From Novosphingobium malaysiense (lineage in GTDB: Bacteria; Pseudomonadota; Alphaproteobacteria; Sphingomonadales; Sphingomonadaceae), in assembly GCF_000802225.1 (NCBI RefSeq), contig NZ_JTDI01000002.1, forward strand, positions 454,501-518,500: a stretch of 64,000 nt of DNA, read 5' to 3'. The notes beneath the pieces were generated by a model. That model saw only the letters and a program-made list of their open reading frames with translations. It was not told the DNA's origin and made no database searches. Of this stretch, positions 44,830-53,068 are shown one piece after another (within the stretch, counting starts at the first letter, position 1; each line of letters starts with the position of its first letter). The translations under genes and the position numbers were made by a program.

Positions 44830-45746
44830 GCATGTACTCCTTCGCCATGCAGCTTGCCCTTCACGGGCACGATTGGCTCCACCTCGCGCGCGGCGATGAA
44901 ATCGGGGCGGGGCTTGGCGGCGGCAAAAGGTTCCACCAGCTTGTTGCTCACCGCGTTGAACACGAAAAACGCATTCGAGCGCGGGAAGGGGGTGATGTTG
45001 CCGTTCGAGCCGTGCATCGTGTTGCAGTCGAACAGCAGCACCGTTCCGGGCTTTCCGGTCGGTGCGTAGATGCCGTGCTTGTAGGCCAGCTCGGTCAGGA
45101 TATCCTCTGGCGGCACGCCGTATTCCTGCTTGCGCAGCGAGAGCTTGTAGTGGTCTTCCGGCGTCTCGCCGACGCAGGAGACATAGACGTGCTGCGAGCC
45201 CGGGATAAGCATCAGCGGCCCGTTGTCCGGGGTGTTCTCGGCCAGCAGGACCGACATCGACAAGGCGCGCATGGTCGGCATGCCGTCCTCGGCGTGCCAT
45301 GTCTCGAAGTCGGAGTGCCAGTAGAACTCCTTGCCCTGGAAGCCCGGCTTGTAGTTGAGCCGCGACTGGTGAAGGTAGACCTGGTCGTCGAGCAGATAGC
45401 TCGCGACCCCGGCAAGGCGTTCGTCGGCGGCCAGGCGCGCCATCAGCTTGCTCTGGCCGTGAATCTCGAAGATCGAACGGACTTCCTGCCTTTCGGGTTC
45501 GGCAACGACGGTCTCGTCCTTGAGGCCGGTCGGGTCCGACAGGAGGTGTCCGGTCTCGGCCTGCAGAACGGCCATCTCGTCCTCGGAGAACACGTTCTCC
45601 ATGACAAGAAAGCCGTCGCGATCGAACTGTTCGATCTGCGTGGCCGTGAGAGGCGCGCCCGGTTCCCAGGCACGCCGCGCAACAGGTTCGGTACGGGCGA
45701 GCAGGTGAGGCTCGCCCGTGGTTCGGGTCGGATAGAGATCGTACAT
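44826..45746 (-). CDS. ectD: Ectoine hydroxylase
   Basis: A 306-residue iron(II)/2-oxoglutarate dioxygenase that converts ectoine to 5-hydroxyectoine. The EctD signature FYWHSDFETWHAEDGMPTMR is at 141-160, with iron ligands H144 and D146 and the distal H245 in CNTMHGSNGN. These positions match known EctD enzymes closely. The length is standard. A GGGGG-containing ribosome site precedes the ATG. It lies 24 bp after ectC and overlaps ask by 4 bp. Confidence 0.97.
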   Translation of the reverse strand: MYDLYPTRTTGEPHLLARTEPVARRAWEPGAPLTATQIEQFDRDGFLVMENVFSEDEMAVLQAETGHLLSDPTGLKDETVVAEPERQEVRSIFEIHGQSKLMARLAADERLAGVASYLLDDQVYLHQSRLNYKPGFQGKEFYWHSDFETWHAEDGMPTMRALSMSVLLAENTPDNGPLMLIPGSQHVYVSCVGETPEDHYKLSLRKQEYGVPPEDILTELAYKHGIYAPTGKPGTVLLFDCNTMHGSNGNITPFPRSNAFFVFNAVSNKLVEPFAAAKPRPDFIAAREVEPIVPVKGKLHGEGVHA

Positions 45747-45770
45747 TTCTACCCCCTTTTTATCAGCATT

Positions 45771-46184
45771 TTATTCGGAAAGTGCGGGCTCGCGGTCTTC
45801 GCTCGTGTCGGCCGGATAGGCTCCCGTCTCGTCATGGACTTCGCGGCCGGTCACCGGCGGATTGAACACGCAGGCGCAGAGGATTTCGTTCTCGACGCGC
45901 ACGATGTGCTTGTCGTGATCGTTGAGGGCGTACATCACGCCCGGGCGAAGCTCGTGGGTCTCGCCCGTGCCCAGGTCCTCGATGGTGCCGTTGCCCTTGA
46001 GGATCAGCACGGATTCGAGGTGGTTCTGGTAGTGCATGTGCAGTTCCGCGCCGGTGTAGAGCGTGGTGACGTGGAACGAGAAGCCCATGCCGTCGTCCTT
46101 GAGCAGGAGACGCGCGCTTTCCCAGCCGTCGGACTTGATGTTCTTGTCGCCCTGACGGATCTCTTTGAGTTTGCGAACAATCAT
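45771..46184 (-). CDS. ectC: L-ectoine synthase
   Basis: A 137-residue cupin enzyme that cyclises N-gamma-acetyl-diaminobutyrate to ectoine. [16 protein letters not shown] at the start, [35 protein letters not shown] and the terminal [20 protein letters not shown] are all typical; the cupin metal ligands are in this central region. The start at 46184 is the family start. It lies 37 bp after ectB. Confidence 0.97.
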   Translation of the reverse strand: MIVRKLKEIRQGDKNIKSDGWESARLLLKDDGMGFSFHVTTLYTGAELHMHYQNHLESVLILKGNGTIEDLGTGETHELRPGVMYALNDHDKHIVRVENEILCACVFNPPVTGREVHDETGAYPADTSEDREPALSE

Positions 46185-46221
46185 TGTTTTTCGTTTCCTT
46201 GGATGTTCGAGGGACAGGGGC

Positions 46222-47562
46222 TCAGGCCGCGAGACCGAGCTTGCTGTCCGCCTTGGCGCCGGTGGTGTCAGAAGCATCGACGGGCGCGATCGTTTCCGCG
46301 ATCGCTTCCTCGAGGATGTCCAGACCGGCATTGAAGGTTTCGTCGTCGATCACGAGCGGGGCGAGGACCTTGACGATCTCGCCGTGCGCACCGCTGGTCT
46401 CGATGATCAGCCCTTCATCGAAGCAGGTGCCGGTAATCTTGTCGGCAATCTCGCCGGTTTCGACGTTGATGCCGCGCATCATGCCGCGACCGCGGGTCGA
46501 AAGACCATGCCGCTTGGCCATCTTGTCGAGGCGCTCTTCGAGAATGCGACCGCGACGGGCGACGTCTTCTGCGAACTTCGGATCGGCCCAGAATTCCTTC
46601 AGGGCGGCCGTGGCGGTCACGAAGGCGTGGTTGTTGCCGCGGAAAGTGCCGTTGTGCTCACCCGGCGACCACACGTCGAGTTCGGGGCGGAACAGGGTCA
46701 GCGCGAAAGGCAGACCCATGCCCGAAAGCGACTTGGCCAGCGTGACGATGTCGGGCTTGAAGCCCATGTCCTCGAAGCTGAAGAAGCCGCCGGTGCGGCC
46801 GCAGCCGGCCTGGATGTCGTCGACGATCATCAGAGCGCCGTGCTTCTTGGCGAGCGCGGCGATCTTGCGCAGCCACTCGGGCGATGCGGCATTGAGACCG
46901 CCTTCGCCCTGGACCGTCTCGACCAGGAAGGCCGCCGGAGCGTCGAGGCCGCTCGAGGGGTCCTCGAGGCGCTGCTCGAGCAGGTCCGCGGTATCCACGT
47001 CCGGGCCGTAGTAGCCGTCGTAGGGTTCGTGGCTGACATGGCTGAGCGGAACGCCGGCACCGCCGCGCTTGCCGGCGTTGCCGGTGCAGGCGAGGGCGCC
47101 AAGGGTCATGCCGTGGAAGCCGTTGGTGAAGGCGATCACCGTTTCGCGGCCGGTGACCTTGCGGGCGAGCTTGATCGCCGCCTCGACGGCGTTGGTGCCG
47201 GTCGGGCCGGTGAACATCGCGCGATAGTCGAGCCCGCGCGGCTTGAGGATCACGTCCTCGAGCGTCGCGAGGAACTCGGCCTTGGCGTCGGTGTAGAGGT
47301 CGAGCGCATGGGTCACGCCGTCAGCGGCGATGTAGTCCATCAGCGCCTGCTTCAGGGCCGGGTGGTTGTGGCCGTAGTTGAGCGAGGAGCAGCCCGACAG
47401 GAAGTCGAGGTAACGGCTGCCGTCGTTGCCATGCATCCAGACGCCCTGCGCCTTGTTGAACTGGCGGGGCATCGAACGCGAATAGCTGCGCACGCCGGAT
47501 TCGCGTCGCTCATAAATCTTGGTGTCGGGCGTCTTGGCGCTCGGCTTGGGAGTGCTGGTCAT
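46222..47562 (-). CDS. ectB: Diaminobutyrate-2-oxoglutarate transaminase
   Basis: A 446-residue PLP-dependent aminotransferase that makes L-2,4-diaminobutyrate from aspartate semialdehyde and glutamate. The PLP lysine is K277 in [12 protein letters not shown], preceded by the aspartate of [32 protein letters not shown] and ESGVRSYSR are family signatures. The start at 47562 is chosen for the typical N-terminus. About 20 residues are added at both ends relative to the shortest EctB proteins. Confidence 0.96.
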   Translation of the reverse strand: MTSTPKPSAKTPDTKIYERRESGVRSYSRSMPRQFNKAQGVWMHGNDGSRYLDFLSGCSSLNYGHNHPALKQALMDYIAADGVTHALDLYTDAKAEFLATLEDVILKPRGLDYRAMFTGPTGTNAVEAAIKLARKVTGRETVIAFTNGFHGMTLGALACTGNAGKRGGAGVPLSHVSHEPYDGYYGPDVDTADLLEQRLEDPSSGLDAPAAFLVETVQGEGGLNAASPEWLRKIAALAKKHGALMIVDDIQAGCGRTGGFFSFEDMGFKPDIVTLAKSLSGMGLPFALTLFRPELDVWSPGEHNGTFRGNNHAFVTATAALKEFWADPKFAEDVARRGRILEERLDKMAKRHGLSTRGRGMMRGINVETGEIADKITGTCFDEGLIIETSGAHGEIVKVLAPLVIDDETFNAGLDILEEAIAETIAPVDASDTTGAKADSKLGLAA

Positions 47563-47579
47563 GTCGGATGGTTCCCTGT

Positions 47580-48215
47580 TCAATTGGACGGAGCGGTGGG
47601 CAGCGGCGAAATGCTTGCCTGCCACTCGGTGTCGTGCGCACCTGCAAAGTGCGCGTCGCGCGTGAAGCGCTCGGATTTGGTGAGTTCGGCGCCGTGGCGC
47701 CGGGCAAAGCCGCCGAAGAGACCCCAGGATGCAGGGTTGTCTTCGGTGATCGTGGTCGTCAGCGTCGTTGCGCCGCGTACGGCCGGTCGGGTGATCAGCT
47801 CATCGAGCATGCGTCCGCCAAGGCCGATGCCGCGGGCCGAACTGTCGACCGCGACTTGCCAGACGAAGATGCGCTCCGGATGAGACGGCGGGCGATAGCC
47901 CGAAATCCAGCCCACGATGCGACCGTCCTTTTCGGCCACGACGCACGTGTCGGCGAAATCGCTGCATTGCAGAAGATTGCAATACGCGGAATTGGGATCG
48001 AGCGGCGGAGATGCCGCGATCAGAGCCGTGATGGCCGGGCCATCCTCAGCGGTAGGACTGCGCATGGTGAGACCTGCGCAGTCGGTCGTTCGTTTAGGGC
48101 TCTCAATCTCTTCCTGAGAGCTTGATTCGCTCGCTTCCGAATTTAAAATTGCTTCATCCTCCGAAGCACATTGTGTGTGCTTGGCTACAGTTGGTCCGTT
48201 ATCGGTGTGGCGCAT
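47580..48215 (-). CDS. ectA: L-2,4-diaminobutyrate acetyltransferase
   Basis: A GNAT enzyme of about 211 residues that acetylates diaminobutyrate. MRSPTAEDGPAI is the first strand, and SPPLDPNSAYCNLLQCSDFADTCVVAE, GYRPPSHPERIFVWQVAVD and ARGIGLGGRML are unmistakable EctA features. The start is uncertain. ATG 48215 gives an acidic 50-residue extension, but a promoter-like -10 ends at the base before it, so an internal start may be used; ATG 48065 would remove two or three residues of the first strand. First gene of the operon, divergent from ectR. Confidence 0.93.
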   Translation of the reverse strand: MRHTDNGPTVAKHTQCASEDEAILNSEASESSSQEEIESPKRTTDCAGLTMRSPTAEDGPAITALIAASPPLDPNSAYCNLLQCSDFADTCVVAEKDGRIVGWISGYRPPSHPERIFVWQVAVDSSARGIGLGGRMLDELITRPAVRGATTLTTTITEDNPASWGLFGGFARRHGAELTKSERFTRDAHFAGAHDTEWQASISPLPTAPSN

Positions 48216-48243
48216 ATAATAGAGATAGGCCAAAATTTTGCAA
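48216..48243 (-). promoter_or_regulatory. Candidate ectA promoter with a palindromic operator
   Basis: On the minus strand TTGCAA (48243-48238) and TATTAT (48221-48216) are 16 bp apart. The perfect palindrome CAAAATTTTG (48231-48240) overlaps the -35 and spacer. This is a natural binding site for the MarR-type regulator encoded divergently. A further 8-bp palindrome, CTTCGAAG, lies at 48294-48301. Confidence 0.5.
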
Positions 48244-48354
48244 CCGCGAGAAGCCGATCCCGCCCCGCCTGAGAACCGTTAGGCCGCAAAAACCTTCGAA
48301 GTTGAAAGTATCTCTCCTATTGGCTCCAGCCTGCGGGAAAGCTAGCGTTCGGAC

Positions 48355-48816
48355 ATGGAAGCCGATCTCACCTCCGCCGCCCTTCTGGCGCTGCGAAAAA
48401 TTCTTTTGGCCGCGGAAGTCGAGACCCGCAAAATGACCGCGTCGATCGGCCTGGCTCCCTCGCAGGTGCTTATCCTGCGCCAGATCGCCAGCCGCGATGG
48501 CGTGACGCCCAGTGCGTTGGCCGCAGCGGTCTGGCTGGGGCAGGCGACGATTACCAACATCGTCGATCGGCTCGTCGCCGCGGGCCTCGTCACCCGCACC
48601 CGCAGCGAGTACGACAAGCGCCAGGTCCTCCTGCGGGTAACGGAAGAAGGCCGCGAAAAGCTGAAGGCCTCGCCGTTGCCGCTGCAATTGCGAATCAGCG
48701 AGGCCTTCGGCGAACTGCCGACGTGGGAGCAGGCGATGATTCTTGCCAGCCTCGAGCGGTTGGGCTCGCTGCTCGACGACGGCAGCGAGGATGCCGCCGG
48801 CAGGGCGCGGAAATAG
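48355..48816 (+). CDS. ectR: MarR-family regulator, EctR-like
   Basis: A 153-residue winged-helix repressor. The recognition region is SALAAAVWLGQATITNIVDRLVAAGLVTRTRSEYDKRQVLLRVTEEG; the long terminal helices mediate dimerisation. It is divergent from ectA with about 140 bp between the starts, the same arrangement as ectR1 in methylotrophs, where EctR represses the ectoine operon at low salt. The specific function is inferred from position and family. Confidence 0.85.
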   Translation: MEADLTSAALLALRKILLAAEVETRKMTASIGLAPSQVLILRQIASRDGVTPSALAAAVWLGQATITNIVDRLVAAGLVTRTRSEYDKRQVLLRVTEEGREKLKASPLPLQLRISEAFGELPTWEQAMILASLERLGSLLDDGSEDAAGRARK

Positions 48817-48819
48817 ACC

Positions 48820-48838
48820 CGGCCCCTTTAGCGGGCCG
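48820..48838. terminator. Hairpin between convergent ectR and prpE
   Basis: CGGCCC at 48820-48825 pairs with GGGCCG at 48833-48838 in the 31-bp gap between the two stop codons. It is short and lacks a clear T-run, so it is a weak candidate. Confidence 0.3.
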
Positions 48839-48847
48839 TGATTCGCT

Positions 48848-50719
48848 TTAGCGGCGAACCGTGTTGATCAGCATTTCCGGCACAGAGGGGTCCTCGATTG
48901 TCGCGGGCGTGTCGAACTGTTCGCCGTTGACGATCTTGCGCAGCAGGTTGCGCAGGATCTTGCCCGAGCGGGTCTTGGGCAGCTGCGGCACGGTATAGAC
49001 GGTCTTGAGCGCCGCTACCGGCCCCAGGTCCGCCCGTACCGCGGCGATCACGCGCGAAGCCAGGGTGTCGTCGTTCTCCGCGCCCGCGCGCGGGACGACG
49101 AAGCCGATCGGGATCATCCCCTTGATGGCATCGTCGGCACCGATCACCGCGCATTCGGCAACGCCGTCTTCCTGCGCGACGATCTGCTCCATCTGCCCGG
49201 TCGAGAGACGGTGTCCGGCGACGTTGATGATGTCGTCGGTGCGGCCCATGATGTGCAGGAAGCCTTCGTCGTCGAAGTGACCTGCATCGCCCGTCTCGTA
49301 GTAGCCTGGGAAACCGGCGAAGTTCTTCTCGTAGCCCGCCTTGTTGTTCCACAGCGTGCGGAAGGCGCCCGGAGGCAGGGGCGAGCGGATCGCGACCGAG
49401 CCGCTATGGCCCTGCGGCACCGGTTTTCCGTCCTCGCCGAGGATAGCGAAGTCGTAGCCCGGAACCGGGAAGCCGGCGCTGCCACGCTTGCGGCGCAGGT
49501 CGCCCAGCGCGACGCAGCTGGCGATGGCGGGCCAGCCGAGTTCGGTCTGCCACCAGTGGTCGATCACCGGCAGGCCGGACTTGTCCTCCAGCCATCCGAT
49601 GGTGTCCGGATCGGCGCGTTCGCCGGCCAGGAAGATCGCCTGGCACTGCCCGGTACCGATTTCGCCGAGGAACTTCGCGTCCGGGTCTTCCTTGCGCACC
49701 GCGCGGATGGCGGTGGGGGCGGTGAAGAACGCCTTGACGCCATGACGGTCGATGGTGCGCCAGAACGTGCCGGGATCGGGGGTGCCGACCGGCTTGCCCT
49801 CGAACAGCACCGTCGTCGCGCCGACCAGCAGCGGGGCGTAGACGATGTAGCTGTGGCCCACGACCCAGCCCACGTCCGAAGCGGCCCAGAACACGTCCCC
49901 GGCGCCGATGCCGTAGATGTTCGTCATCGACCAGGTGAGCGCGGTGGCATGGCCGCCGTTGTCGCGCACGACGCCCTTGGGGGTGCCGGTCGTGCCCGAG
50001 GTGTAGAGAATGTAGAGCGGATCGTCGGAGGCGACCGGCACGCAGGCGGGGATCGCGTCCGCGGCCGTCTTTTCGCGCAGTTCCATCCAGTCGAGGTCGC
50101 GCGGCGCGGCAAGCTCGGCAGTGACCTGTTCGCGCTGGAACAGCACGACATGGTCCACCCCGTGCCTGGCCAGGCGCAGCGCCTCGTCGACCATCGGCTT
50201 GTAGGGGATCACCTTGGAACCCTCGATGCCGCAGGAGGCGGTGAGCAGCACCTTGGGCGTGGCATCGTCTATCCGCTTGGCCAGTTCGTGCGGGGCGAAG
50301 CCGCCGAACACCACCGAGTGGATCGCGCCCAGCCGGGCACAGGCGAGCATCGCGAAGACCGTATGCGGGATCATCGGCATGTAGATCACCACGCGGTCGC
50401 CCTTGCCCACGCCGAGCGAGGCCAGCATGGCGGCCACGCGGCCCACTTCCTCCAGCAGTTCGCTGTAGGAGAACGTCGCGATCGTGCCGGTGACAGGGCT
50501 GTCGTAGATCAGCGCCGCGGCATCGCCGTGCCCGGCCGCGACATGGCGGTCCACCGCGTTGTGGCAGGTGTTGATCCGGCCGCCGGGAAACCAGCCATCC
50601 GCCGCGTTCCAGCCCGTTTCGGGTGCCTTGGTCCAGTCCAGAGCCTTCGCGGCGTTCAGCCAGAACCCCTGCGGGTTGTCGATGCTGGCTTTCCAGGCTG
50701 CAGTGTAGGCGTCGCTCAT
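48848..50719 (-). CDS. prpE: Propionyl-CoA synthetase (PrpE-like acyl-CoA ligase)
   Basis: A 623-residue AMP-forming ligase of the acetyl/propionyl-CoA synthetase group. YTSGTTGTPKG is near residue 239, WWQTELGWPA near 400 supplies the acyl pocket, and the catalytic lysine K587 lies in PKTRSGKIL. It begins DAYTAAWKASIDNPQGFW, as PrpE proteins do. GGAGAG precedes the ATG. It probably activates propionate or another short-chain acid. It lies last in an operon with a GNAT gene, an MHS transporter and a porin. Confidence 0.88.
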   Translation of the reverse strand: MSDAYTAAWKASIDNPQGFWLNAAKALDWTKAPETGWNAADGWFPGGRINTCHNAVDRHVAAGHGDAAALIYDSPVTGTIATFSYSELLEEVGRVAAMLASLGVGKGDRVVIYMPMIPHTVFAMLACARLGAIHSVVFGGFAPHELAKRIDDATPKVLLTASCGIEGSKVIPYKPMVDEALRLARHGVDHVVLFQREQVTAELAAPRDLDWMELREKTAADAIPACVPVASDDPLYILYTSGTTGTPKGVVRDNGGHATALTWSMTNIYGIGAGDVFWAASDVGWVVGHSYIVYAPLLVGATTVLFEGKPVGTPDPGTFWRTIDRHGVKAFFTAPTAIRAVRKEDPDAKFLGEIGTGQCQAIFLAGERADPDTIGWLEDKSGLPVIDHWWQTELGWPAIASCVALGDLRRKRGSAGFPVPGYDFAILGEDGKPVPQGHSGSVAIRSPLPPGAFRTLWNNKAGYEKNFAGFPGYYETGDAGHFDDEGFLHIMGRTDDIINVAGHRLSTGQMEQIVAQEDGVAECAVIGADDAIKGMIPIGFVVPRAGAENDDTLASRVIAAVRADLGPVAALKTVYTVPQLPKTRSGKILRNLLRKIVNGEQFDTPATIEDPSVPEMLINTVRR

Positions 50720-50744
50720 ACCGCTCTCCGTATGCAATTCTTTC

Positions 50745-51254
50745 TCAGCGCAAGGTCTTTGACAGCAGGACCAGCGTGCGGTCGTCGTCGAAGGGTTCGG
50801 GGGTGAAACCCTTTTCGCGTTCGAGTTCGATCGCGGCGTGGTTGTCGCGGCTCTCGATCGAGATGACGCGGCGCACACCGCGCTCCTTCGCTTCGCCGGC
50901 CAGGAAATCGAGAAGCGCCCAGCCCACGCCCTTGCCCTTGTAGTCGCTGCGGATCGAAACCGCGATTTCGCCGGTGTCGCAATCCGCGTCGCAGGCCAGC
51001 AGCGCCGAGGCGACGAGTTCGCCGCTGGCATCGTCGAAGGCGAGGAAGCTTTCGGACCGGAAGTGGTCTGCGTGCAACAGCGGCTCGAGCTGTTCATGGC
51101 TGACGTGCTCGCTGGCGGCAAGAAAGCGGAAGCGCCGGTCCTCGTCGCTGACGGCATCGAAGAAGGCGCCCAGAACGCCTTCGTCGCCCTCGGTGGCGGG
51201 GCGAACGGAAAGGCTGATGCCGGTGCGGGTGGTGAGCTGGGATGTCTTTTTCAT
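50745..51254 (-). CDS. GNAT acetyltransferase, Pat-like
   Basis: A 169-residue single-domain GNAT. SLSVRPATEGDEGVLGAFFDAVSDEDRRFRF resembles the catalytic domain of Pat/YfiQ protein acetyltransferases; the acetyl-CoA loop is in SIRSDYKGKGVGWALLDFLAGEAKERG. Pat enzymes acetylate the catalytic lysine of acetyl-CoA synthetases to switch them off. Placement 25 bp before a PrpE gene and close to Acs makes this target likely. The regulatory domain of large Pat proteins is missing. Confidence 0.8.
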   Translation of the reverse strand: MKKTSQLTTRTGISLSVRPATEGDEGVLGAFFDAVSDEDRRFRFLAASEHVSHEQLEPLLHADHFRSESFLAFDDASGELVASALLACDADCDTGEIAVSIRSDYKGKGVGWALLDFLAGEAKERGVRRVISIESRDNHAAIELEREKGFTPEPFDDDRTLVLLSKTLR

Positions 51255-51344
51255 GGTGTCTCCATCGGCTGGACCAGAATGGCGCGCCGCGCCTTGATCG
51301 GGGGCAATTCCTCCGTCGGGGCGCGGCGCGGCGCGGGGAAACGG

Positions 51345-53012
51345 TCAGGCGTCGATATTTCTCCTGAACGTTTCGGGGAGGAAGAGCAGGCCGATCACTA
51401 CCGTGGCCGCGGCCACCACGACAGGGTACCACAGGCCGTAGTAGATATCGCCGGTGGCCGCGACCATGGCGAAGGCGGTGGTGGGCAGGAAGCCGCCGAA
51501 CCAGCCGTTGCCGAGGTGGTAGGGCAGCGACATCGAGGTATAGCGGATGTTCGTCGGGAACAGTTCCACCAGCATGGCGGCGATCGGGCCGTAGACCATG
51601 GTGACCAGGAGCACGAGGTAGAACAGGATCGCGACGACCGTGACCTTGTCCATCCGGTCCGGATCGGCCGTGGCGGGATAGCCGGCATCGGCCAGCGCGC
51701 TCTTTATGCTCTCCTGATAGGCGGCGATGGCCGCGACGCGGTCTTCGCCGGTCACTTCGGCCGGGTTGGGCGCGGTCAGCGTCTGCCCGCCGATGGCGAC
51801 CGAGGCGACCGTGCCCGGAGCGGCGGCCCGGTTGGTGTAGTTGATGCCGCTCTTGGCGAGGAAGGCCTTGGCGATGTCGCAGCTGGAGGCATCGAACTTG
51901 TTCTTGCCGATGGGATCGAACTGGAACGAGCATTCGGCGTCGTTGGCGGTCACGACGACCGGCGCATTCGCCGTCGCTGCTGCAAGTGCCGGGTTGGCGG
52001 CGTTGGACAGGGTGTGAAAGGCCGGGAAGTAGGTCAGCGATGCCAGCGCGCAGCCACCCAGGATGAGGTACTTGCGACCGATCTTGTCCGACAGCCAGCC
52101 GAAGAACACGAAGAACGGCGTGCCGAGGGCGAGCGCGATGGCGATCAGGTAGTTGGTCGTCGCGCCATCCACCTTGAGGATCTTTTCAAGGTAGAACATC
52201 GCGTAGAACTGGCCTGTGTACCAGACCACCGCCTGGCCTGCGACGGCGCCGAACAGCGCGATCAGCACGAACTTGAGGTTGCCCCACTTGCCGAAGGAGT
52301 CCTTGATCGGCGACTTGGAGGTCGTGCCCTCGTCTTTCATCTTCTGATAGACCGGGCTTTCGTTGAGCTGCATGCGGATCCACATCGAGACCGCGAGCAG
52401 CACCGCCGAAAGCAGGAAGGGCACGCGCCAGCCCCAGCCGGAGAACGTGTCCTCGCCCATGCCGGTGCGCACGCCCAGCACCACGAGCAGCGCGGCGAAG
52501 AGGCCGAAGGTCGCGGTGATCTGGATGAAGCTGGTGTAGAGGCCGCGCTTGTTGTTGGGCGCGTGCTCGGCAACGTAGGTTGCCGCGCCGCCGTATTCAC
52601 CGCCGAGCGCGAGGCCCTGCACGATGCGCAGCGTCACCAGGATGATCGGCGAGGCAATGCCGATGGTGTCGTAACCGGGCAGCAGGCCGACCGCGAACGT
52701 CGAAAGGCCCATCAGACCCATGGTGACGAGGAAAGTGTACTTGCGGCCGACGAGGTCGCCCACCCGCCCGAACACCAGTGCGCCGAAGGGGCGCACCGCG
52801 AAGCCCGCCGCGAAGGCGCCCAGCGCGAGGATGAAGCCGGTGGTCTCGTTCACGCCCGCGAAGAAGACCTTCGAAATGAAGGTGGCCAGCAGGCCGTAGA
52901 GGTAGAAGTCGTACCATTCGAACACGGTGCCGAGCGACGACGCGGTGATGACGAGTTTCTCGTCGTGCGTTGCCTTGTGGTGCTTCGGCATGGCATCATA
53001 TGTCGTAGCCAT
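51345..53012 (-). CDS. MHS-family MFS transporter with a large extra-membrane loop
   Basis: A 555-residue proton symporter for small organic acids. SSLGTVFEWYDFYLYGLLATF, AGFAVRPFGALVFGRVGDLVGRKYTF and GLALGGEYGGAATYVAEHAP are branch signatures. About 120 residues are inserted after the eighth helix or so (from SNAANPALAA to DPDRMDK) and contain two cysteines (AECSF and SSCDIA) that could form a disulfide outside the membrane. The operon context suggests acetate, propionate or a related acid. GGGAGAG precedes the ATG. Confidence 0.86.
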   Translation of the reverse strand: MATTYDAMPKHHKATHDEKLVITASSLGTVFEWYDFYLYGLLATFISKVFFAGVNETTGFILALGAFAAGFAVRPFGALVFGRVGDLVGRKYTFLVTMGLMGLSTFAVGLLPGYDTIGIASPIILVTLRIVQGLALGGEYGGAATYVAEHAPNNKRGLYTSFIQITATFGLFAALLVVLGVRTGMGEDTFSGWGWRVPFLLSAVLLAVSMWIRMQLNESPVYQKMKDEGTTSKSPIKDSFGKWGNLKFVLIALFGAVAGQAVVWYTGQFYAMFYLEKILKVDGATTNYLIAIALALGTPFFVFFGWLSDKIGRKYLILGGCALASLTYFPAFHTLSNAANPALAAATANAPVVVTANDAECSFQFDPIGKNKFDASSCDIAKAFLAKSGINYTNRAAAPGTVASVAIGGQTLTAPNPAEVTGEDRVAAIAAYQESIKSALADAGYPATADPDRMDKVTVVAILFYLVLLVTMVYGPIAAMLVELFPTNIRYTSMSLPYHLGNGWFGGFLPTTAFAMVAATGDIYYGLWYPVVVAAATVVIGLLFLPETFRRNIDA

Positions 53013-53068
53013 TGCTCACTCTCCCAAGTGGGGCCGGCCCCGTCGTTGCAGGATCGGCGGGTTCATTT

